A stretch of DNA of 11,344 nucleotides from an uncultured bacterium. Its GTDB lineage: Bacteria; Armatimonadota; Zipacnadia; Zipacnadales; Zipacnadaceae. Every line of letters starts with the position of its first letter. The stretch's first letter is position 1. The stretch is from contig CALFVE010000125.1 of NCBI GenBank assembly GCA_937928475.1, positions 1 through 11,344 on the forward strand, written 5' to 3'. The notes beneath the pieces were generated by a model. The model saw only the letters and a list, made by a program, of their open reading frames with translations, did not search any database and had not been told where the DNA came from. Shown one piece after another: positions 7,701 to 11,344 of the stretch. A program made the translations under genes and the position numbers.

Positions 7701-9386
7701 GCTCACTCCGTGGTCGGGCGCGAAATCGTGATCAGTTACCGGGGCTGGTCGGAGCCGGACGGAGCGGTGGTCAATGTCGGCCCGGGCGGCGCCTACCCCG
7801 CCGAGCACCAGCAGGTGCCAGTGTTCCTGGGCAGCAACCGGAGCGGGGCCGGAGTTAGCGGCCAGACCGTTACCGTGGGCAGTCTGGGGGCCGTTGATCC
7901 CAGCGGCAACTTCCTGGCCCCGCCGGGTGGGGAGAGTCCCTTCGATACCCTGCTCTCGCTGGTATGGGACCCCATCAAGCGTTTCGTCACCGGCCGCTTA
8001 GCGCGACCGGCCTACTCGGACCCTGCCGCGCCGCTGGTGCCCGGGGTCCTGGGTACACCCACCTCGGCAGGAGGGCGGCTTTATGTAGGCACCGCTGGCC
8101 TCTCCGCCCCCCTCACTGTGGGAGAACCCGGCTGGGTCGGCTGCCTGGGGCCGCGTCGCACCCTCATCTGCGACGGCAACCGCCTGGTGGAAACCACCGG
8201 CTCGGAGCGCACCTGGGTGCTCACCGGCTCGAAGGCCTACACCTACGGTCGTTCGGCGCCGGAGCCCAAGCGCACCGTGCCCTTCAGCCGGCCCGCCAAG
8301 TGCGCGGCGCTCAGCGACGGCAGCCTGCTGGTGGTGGACACCGGCAACAACCGGGTCATCGTGGTGGACCGTCAGGGCAACCAGACCTGGCCGCTGGACG
8401 AGTACGGCTTTGACTATTACTCCAGTCCGGCCCGTACCGACCCGGCAGTGCCGGGAGGGGTGGCCGGCAACTACAATCTGCTGCAACTGAGTCAGCCGGC
8501 CGATGCCCACCGCTACGTGGACGCCGCCGGCGCCGCCCACACGGTGATCGCCGACACCGGACACAACCGGGTGGTGGACGTGATTACCACCACCCTGCCT
8601 GGCGGCGGCACCCAGCATCGGGTGGTCGAAGTCACGCCCTCCCATGTACGCCCGCCCTGGGATCCCACCCGGCAACTGAAACTGCGCTACGTGCGCGCCC
8701 AGCCCATCTTTGACTTCAACAACAATAACGTCATCGGCTACCTGTGCGCGGCGACCAACGTAGACCGCGTCGTCGTGGTGGAGGCCGGCACTCGCTACGT
8801 GGACCCCAACCCCAGCACAATCCCACCGGGCGGCACGCGCCCCTGGGCGGACTGGCTGCCCCTGTATGATCCCACCAGCGGGCCGCGCTTCCCCAATCTG
8901 CGGCATGTGGAGTACTTCCGCTATGGGGACCGCGCCTACGTGGCCGTGGTGGCCGGAGGTATCGGCAACAGCAATGAGGACGGGGTGTGGCTCTGGGAGA
9001 TCAATACCATCACCGGCCCGGTGAGCGGCCCCGGTCCCTTCGGCTCAACCTGGTCGTACACGGCTACCGATTACGCCGGCGCGGGTGTCTTCAGCCGGGT
9101 GGTGACTCCGGCGGGGGCCACCTACGTCAAGCGCTTCTACCCGGTCTGCGCCAAGTTGCTCTATCCCGGTCCGGCCTACGGCGGCAACGTGCTCATCACC
9201 AACTACACCGGCGTGATTGAGCACCTGGCCCGGGAGAACGTGGGGTCGGTGGGCTCGGGGCTGAATGGGGAAGTCTTTGAGGTAGACATAAATCGCAACC
9301 TGTTGGAGGGGCGGACGATCCCCGATCCCTTCGAGGCCGACTGGAACGACCCGCTCAATCAGCCGGCGTACGCGGAGAGGCATTAG
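4716..9386 (+). CDS. Giant secreted mosaic protein with PQQ-type and NHL-type beta-propeller blades
   Basis: This 1556-residue protein starts with a Sec signal peptide (MRSWRFAIILAALLLPALLWAG, cleavage near A21/G22) with no lipobox Cys. Residues about 145-190 read as alternating strand and helix: 'DLLYVANAADLDI' (147-159), a helix 'SPVQRAALRRAVENG', then 'AVLWVDNAGG'. This pattern recalls DUF4159 / glutamine-amidotransferase-like folds; no catalytic Cys is evident. PQQ-type blades follow: 'GSPAVSDGRIYALS' (376-389), 'STPVVYKNWVFVLAS' (493-507), 'ETGRLLFAWTP' (about 772) and 'GTPTSAGGRLYVGTAG' (1113-1128). NHL-type blades are 'GSLLVVDTGNNRVIVVD' (about 1202-1218) and 'HTVIADTGHNRVVDV' (1275-1289). 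Between about 640 and 1100 lies a block of related beta modules. There are about a dozen Cys and no C-terminal anchor, so it is probably released or held by other surface proteins. Such propellers usually bind proteins or glycans; enzymatic PQQ use is unlikely because these are structural repeats. ATG 4716 is preferred over 4710 from the Shine-Dalgarno spacing. Confidence 0.8.
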   Translation: MRSWRFAIILAALLLPALLWAGQISFDYSTVPRTIRACQLLVPAGRTNPQSHVLPVLARSPLKPPGWTFVNPLAPTNVTAAVWNRWLDPNHNADPSDPAVWRSGPNYWAGRGLAAGSPLLAAVPPEWPQYWEVPLDDATAEQLVQFDLLYVANAADLDITSPVQRAALRRAVENGAVLWVDNAGGDVVNFPLPRNAAAAPFGFGALGGNLTNRVAPFPAHALLSAPYRLSSAEVARLGDYPDGPAGPFNAYQVLDPGGNDVPLDVVVATVTNSGSGAGIAAARYGDGALVVTAEAVGADIEEWYAGFAEPDDYQRPDLKLAYNIANYSHAAGIAAGGPSSRSVEFAPVRPPLELQWQFPPPWGDPTLPSLPGPFVGSPAVSDGRIYALSTFGTANRTPALWCIVPQPGTPNGYQLAWRTLLGGLTPRASCPVVAYTRTGGGQRVPAVLAVAVNPAGAATGTLLAVDLTSPSGAVARSRTLNAYSGTARVLDLSTPVVYKNWVFVLASEWDTNLPGGGIQGTYGRVHCLDLETLGQTAYWVYPDPARGEHQKLLPAFHDPNWIIDPNRSEIPPEGDVRPAVVTSLRTPLGTPVEAALVFSCAARVNWAAPNVNTVASPSQYALVPTPCDGSGAPLLNAQYYLTRLNHNGVTSVTSPATRDDGTPTPPTVVVNTAPYTYGGEDYAEFNNVGGPGGVLEHLATLSGAAPYNNPLTLRSGCRVAITYQVGATTYPGEVHYLPGPVAWARTRSASHVTEHSGTLAATGSGVSVMETETGRLLFAWTPTLDSPLAVTTTNESAAAHDADTVMAVSNVRTGASPAEWTGMVHGVRTAADLTLHLGRALPDSVRIADGSAVTVVVLQTGAPVPSGLMDVDYSERLVRFRSSAAALVAGKAVLVNWTDSTGAAHTNEVHVLPKLARFEYLGGWVRLQRYPVILGSISITLTDGTPVNWPANFHEPTVNFNLDGSGAVPVLPNGWIRLYDPATGTGATVTDALGVAHSVVGREIVISYRGWSEPDGAVVNVGPGGAYPAEHQQVPVFLGSNRSGAGVSGQTVTVGSLGAVDPSGNFLAPPGGESPFDTLLSLVWDPIKRFVTGRLARPAYSDPAAPLVPGVLGTPTSAGGRLYVGTAGLSAPLTVGEPGWVGCLGPRRTLICDGNRLVETTGSERTWVLTGSKAYTYGRSAPEPKRTVPFSRPAKCAALSDGSLLVVDTGNNRVIVVDRQGNQTWPLDEYGFDYYSSPARTDPAVPGGVAGNYNLLQLSQPADAHRYVDAAGAAHTVIADTGHNRVVDVITTTLPGGGTQHRVVEVTPSHVRPPWDPTRQLKLRYVRAQPIFDFNNNNVIGYLCAATNVDRVVVVEAGTRYVDPNPSTIPPGGTRPWADWLPLYDPTSGPRFPNLRHVEYFRYGDRAYVAVVAGGIGNSNEDGVWLWEINTITGPVSGPGPFGSTWSYTATDYAGAGVFSRVVTPAGATYVKRFYPVCAKLLYPGPAYGGNVLITNYTGVIEHLARENVGSVGSGLNGEVFEVDINRNLLEGRTIPDPFEADWNDPLNQPAYAERH
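6870..7832 (+). repeat. Three imperfect protein repeats inside the propeller gene
   Basis: Three strand-turn-strand units are alike at the protein level: 'VAITYQVGATTYPGEVHYLP' (residues 719-738), 'VLVNWTDS...TNEVHVLP' (893-913) and 'IVISYRGWS...YPAEHQQVPVF' (1004-1038). Each has a V-x-[VI]-x-[YW] strand followed by a turn and an E-[VH]-[HQ]...P strand. Upstream halves also match: 'SVRIADGSAVTVV' (about 844) with 'SISITLTDGTPVNWP' (about 936), and 'SERLVRFRS...GKAVLVNW' with 'NGWIRLYDP...GREIVISY'. The units are about 110-175 residues apart and diverged in DNA, so this is old domain duplication. A fibronectin-III- or Ig-like sandwich is plausible, but the family is not identified. Confidence 0.45.
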
Positions 9387-9448
9387 GCCACCGCGGGACC
9401 ACAGCGAGTCGGAGGTCGAAAGTCGAAGACGGCGGAGTCCGGGTGGCC
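9386..9448 (+). other. Weak long-range inverted repeat after the propeller gene
   Basis: GGCCACC (9386-9392, beginning with the last base of the stop codon) can pair with GGTGGCC (9442-9448) across 49 bases. There is no T tract after it, so it is a poor intrinsic terminator, and I saw no better terminator in the gap. Confidence 0.15.
9408..9428 (+). repeat. Three tandem GTCGRAR heptamers
   Basis: The gap after the propeller gene contains GTCGGAG, GTCGAAA and GTCGAAG back to back, matching GTCGRAR in all three copies. Short tandem heptamers of this type occur between genes in several bacterial groups (for example cyanobacterial STRR-type repeats). The array is short and does not encode protein. 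Confidence 0.5.
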
Positions 9449-9463
9449 GCGTCAAGAGGGCTG

Positions 9464-9492
9464 GTGACGCGATCCGGTCTCAGGAATATGGT
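9464..9492 (+). promoter_or_regulatory. Possible sigma-70-like promoter for the last gene
   Basis: GTGACG (9464-9469, four of six matches to TTGACA) and TATGGT (9487-9492, four of six to TATAAT) are separated by exactly 17 bases. It would start transcription near 9499, giving an untranslated leader of about 35 bases that carries the hairpin at 9503-9518. It is the only AT-leaning stretch in an otherwise GC-rich gap. Both boxes are weak, so this is tentative. Confidence 0.25.
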
Positions 9493-9502
9493 CTGACAAC
9501 CA

Positions 9503-9518
9503 CGGTCGGCGACGACCG
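9503..9518 (+). promoter_or_regulatory. Perfect hairpin with GNRA tetraloop before the last gene
   Basis: CGGTCG-GCGA-CGACCG forms a 6-bp stem without mismatches, closed by a GCGA loop of the stable GNRA class. It ends 15 bases before the ATG and directly abuts the purine-rich ribosome binding region. With no T run after it, a role in mRNA stability or translation is more likely than termination. Confidence 0.45.
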
Positions 9519-9529
9519 AGGGGTGGAAG
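9518..9529 (+). promoter_or_regulatory. Ribosome binding region of the last gene
   Basis: GAGGGGTGGAAG lies just before the ATG at 9534. GAGGGG ends 10 bases away and GGAAG ends 4 bases away; the first is the better-spaced Shine-Dalgarno. Its first G is the last base of the hairpin stem, so folding could influence access. Confidence 0.5.
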
Positions 9530-9533
9530 TTCT

Positions 9534-11344
9534 ATGCGAAAAGCCATTTTGCTTGCCGTTGTCATTTCTGTCCTGGCGGGGCTGGCGCTCAGTCAGGGAG
9601 CGGCCCAGAACCCTTTGCCGGTAGACATCCGCGCCTACCTGGCGCCGTATCCCCCGGGCAACCCCACGGTGCCCGACCTACTCTGGCAGCAGGCCAGTCT
9701 GCGCAAGCGCTACGTCTGCCCCGTCTGCGGATTCTCCAGCAGCACCCCTGGTAATTGCCCTAACGTGTGGACCTTGGCCGGTCACCCCACTACACCACTG
9801 GTGGACCTGGGGGTGGGGGCCAACGCGCGCCGGCGCGTGGTAGAGGTGCCGGAAGTGGCGATGCCCGTGGCGCAAAGCGACCTCATGTACTATGATTTCG
9901 TTGCCGGCGCCCTGCGGTATCGCGCCGTGGTGGGCCAGCCCTTCCATCCCACGACGATGAACGGAGCGGTGCCCTTTGCGCCTCCCGACCCGCGGGGATA
10001 CCGCAACGTGGTCTACGCTCGCGCTGCGGTGCAGCAGCCGTTGGACCTGGACGGCAACGGCACCGACGACATCGAAAACGGCGCCCGCTTCCGCTTTATC
10101 TTCCGCCATCCCGGGCAGCCGGTGCCGACTGACCAGGCCGATGCCGAAGACCCGGCCAAAGGCTACATAACGCCCGACACACCGGCGGCCGGCGGCATCA
10201 TCAACGGCACTGCCGCCGGCTTCCCTTATGTGATTCCGCCCGACGCCTCCGGCATCGGCCGCATCTACCTGGAATGGCAGAATCCCGGCCCCCCGCCTCG
10301 GCCTTGGTACTTCAATACTACGCCAGACGGGCAGACTATCACGCCCCTCGTCGGCGCTTACTTCTGCAGCCGTCTGCAGGTTCCCCCCACGGGAGACCAG
10401 TGGCGAAACGGCGGCGGCCCCGGGGTACCCGGCCCCGTGGAGAGGCCGGGCTCCTTCCTGGCGCGGGTACTGGTGGGACCGCTGATGGGGGGGCTGCGTG
10501 ATGACCTATACATGCCCGGCGCGCTCACCGGGCGGCGTCCTTTTACCCTGATCAATCGGGGGACGACGGCCGTGGAGACGGTGGAGACGGTGCTGCTGCA
10601 GGGACTAGTGCCGCCGCCGGGAGTGCGGGCGGCGGGACGGCCCACGGTGCGGCCTCGCCTGCCCGACTCGGCGGTCACCATCGGCCCCGCGGGCAGCGGA
10701 GTAGCGGGCGGAGCCATGGGCGCCGGGCGCTGGGCGCAGGTCAGTATCCCCAGTTACCAGCCCGCCTCCGAGCCCGGCGACACCCTGCCTCGCAACTCGG
10801 CCAACAACTGGGGCTACCGGGGCCTGACGGTGCTCTTCGGTGACGCCAACGCCAGCGGTGCCTGGAACCTTAACCTCAGTGCCAATCTCGACCAGAACAA
10901 CGATTCCGTCGAGGAGTACACCCTCTTCGACCTGCAGGTCTCGGTGGACAAGGACCTGAAACTGATGGCGGCTACCGCCACGGCGGAGCCGGGTCGTGTT
11001 TCCCCGGGCGTGCCGGCGGCGAGTCCCGACACCACCGTGGGTGCCCCTCCGCCGGGCCGCTTCGCCTTCGGCTCGAATGTCGCCCTCACCGATGGCTTCG
11101 TGATCAGCAACGAAGGCAACGTTGTCGCCCCGCCCATGCTGCTGACGCCTAATCAGGCCATCGCCGAGCCGGTCTTCGCCGCCGGCAAGTTTCGCTCGCT
11201 GGCGCGGCTGCTCGCCGCCAACCCGGTGTGGCTGCCGCCGGCTGCCTACACTTCGCTGCTGGCGGGGAGCCTGACCCCTGGCCTGAGCGGCGAGGCGGGC
11301 GGCTGGGCTACCGCCGGCGTCGCCGGCGCCGGTACCCTGGCCAA
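9534..11344 (+). CDS. Secreted protein with a CCCH metal-site candidate and beta-sandwich motifs (3' end outside window)
   Basis: The frame is open from ATG 9534 to the right edge: 603 complete codons and no stop. The N-terminus (MRKAILLAVVISVLAGLALS) is a clear Sec signal peptide, cleaved near S20 or A24, with no lipobox. Next comes C62-P-V-C65-G, then 'PGNC75P' and H84, a zinc-ribbon-like Cys3His arrangement. The surrounding Y-x-CP ... PGxCP ... PL order also resembles the small heavy-metal-binding domain ('YTCPMHP ... PGKCP') with changed ligands. Residues 171-179 (DLDGNGTDD) fit a DxDxNGxxD calcium loop. 'FTLINRGTTAVETV' (about 337) and 'FVISNEGNV' (about 522) look like strands of Ig-like or CARDB-type sandwiches, in which N-x-G turns are common. 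The region between is rich in Gly, Pro and Ala. No membrane helix follows the signal peptide in the visible part. Function is unknown; a surface or pilus-linked structural role fits the context. Only the N-terminal part is seen. Confidence 0.8.
   Translation, partial: MRKAILLAVVISVLAGLALSQGAAQNPLPVDIRAYLAPYPPGNPTVPDLLWQQASLRKRYVCPVCGFSSSTPGNCPNVWTLAGHPTTPLVDLGVGANARRRVVEVPEVAMPVAQSDLMYYDFVAGALRYRAVVGQPFHPTTMNGAVPFAPPDPRGYRNVVYARAAVQQPLDLDGNGTDDIENGARFRFIFRHPGQPVPTDQADAEDPAKGYITPDTPAAGGIINGTAAGFPYVIPPDASGIGRIYLEWQNPGPPPRPWYFNTTPDGQTITPLVGAYFCSRLQVPPTGDQWRNGGGPGVPGPVERPGSFLARVLVGPLMGGLRDDLYMPGALTGRRPFTLINRGTTAVETVETVLLQGLVPPPGVRAAGRPTVRPRLPDSAVTIGPAGSGVAGGAMGAGRWAQVSIPSYQPASEPGDTLPRNSANNWGYRGLTVLFGDANASGAWNLNLSANLDQNNDSVEEYTLFDLQVSVDKDLKLMAATATAEPGRVSPGVPAASPDTTVGAPPPGRFAFGSNVALTDGFVISNEGNVVAPPMLLTPNQAIAEPVFAAGKFRSLARLLAANPVWLPPAAYTSLLAGSLTPGLSGEAGGWATAGVAGAGTLA
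9717..9785 (+). other. Cys3-His metal-binding candidate in the secreted protein
   Basis: Codons for C62, C65, C75 and H84 span this interval, giving C-x2-C-x9-C-x8-H. CPVCG is a typical zinc-knuckle turn. Unlike cytoplasmic zinc ribbons it follows a signal peptide, so it would act outside the membrane, where the Cys could instead form disulfides. The metal is not known. Confidence 0.4.
10044..10070 (+). other. DxDxNGxxD calcium-binding loop in the last CDS
   Basis: Residues 171-179 read DLDGNGTDD. Asp at positions 1, 3 and 9, Asn at 5 and Gly at 6 match the calcium loops of secreted repeat proteins such as thrombospondin-type or FG-GAP-like modules. It is a single copy. Confidence 0.45.

Noticed and set aside
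7998..8906. Antisense open frame of 302 codons opposite the propeller gene
   Set aside because: It is rich in Gly, Arg, His and Val with no recognisable domain, lies wholly inside a well-supported gene, and is the usual shadow of GC-rich codon bias.
4716..9386. PQQ-dependent dehydrogenase
   Set aside because: The blades resemble structural PQQ-like repeats. Quinoprotein dehydrogenase catalytic motifs, such as a vicinal disulfide and the conserved Trp-docking motifs in order, are not apparent.
9678..10109. Antisense open frame of 143 codons in the last gene
   Set aside because: The + frame from 9534 remains open to the edge with a signal peptide and motifs; the reverse frame has none.

Overview
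The window is a high-GC bacterial segment with four large genes, all on the + strand and tightly spaced. All four look devoted to the cell surface. No tRNA, rRNA, transposase, CRISPR array or phage gene was seen. The most recognisable protein carries a PilX-type (type IV pilus / pseudopilin-related) N-terminus on an unusually large ectodomain. It sits beside very large secreted proteins rich in Gly, Pro, Asp and Asn with beta-propeller repeats. That mixture, together with the base composition and a GTCGRAR heptamer repeat between genes, recalls Armatimonadota or a similar poorly studied phylum (Planctomycetota or Chloroflexota are alternatives). The taxonomic call is an inference from style and not from a marker gene.

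Layout. (1) 1-1461: the C-terminal 486 residues of a protein whose start lies off the left edge; it has one canonical EF-hand-type calcium loop and otherwise no family I recognise. (2) 1478-4675: a 1065-residue PilX-like protein with one N-terminal membrane helix, an AEAGL-type pseudopilin motif, and a huge extracellular part containing short hydrophobic beta-strand repeats of the 'vifaeGNVRVkG' type. (3) 4716-9386: a 1556-residue secreted protein with a signal peptide, an N-terminal region resembling a DUF4159 / glutamine-amidotransferase-like fold, PQQ-type propeller blades, an apparent inserted array of three related beta modules, and NHL-type blades near the C-terminus. (4) 9534 to the right edge: the first 603 residues of another secreted protein with a Cys-Cys-Cys-His metal-site candidate just after the signal peptide, a DxDxNGxxD calcium loop and Ig-like strand motifs; it runs out of the window.

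Genes 1-3 are separated by 16 and about 40 bases, each with a Shine-Dalgarno sequence, so they probably form one transcript. Gene 4 follows a 147-base gap that holds a short heptamer repeat, a weak sigma-70-like promoter and a perfect 6-bp hairpin closed by a GCGA (GNRA) loop just before the ribosome binding site, so it may have its own control. A working picture is a pilus-associated surface assembly: a membrane-anchored PilX-like subunit with a giant head, plus secreted propeller and beta-sandwich proteins that could decorate or bind it. The grouping is seen directly; the joint function is inference.
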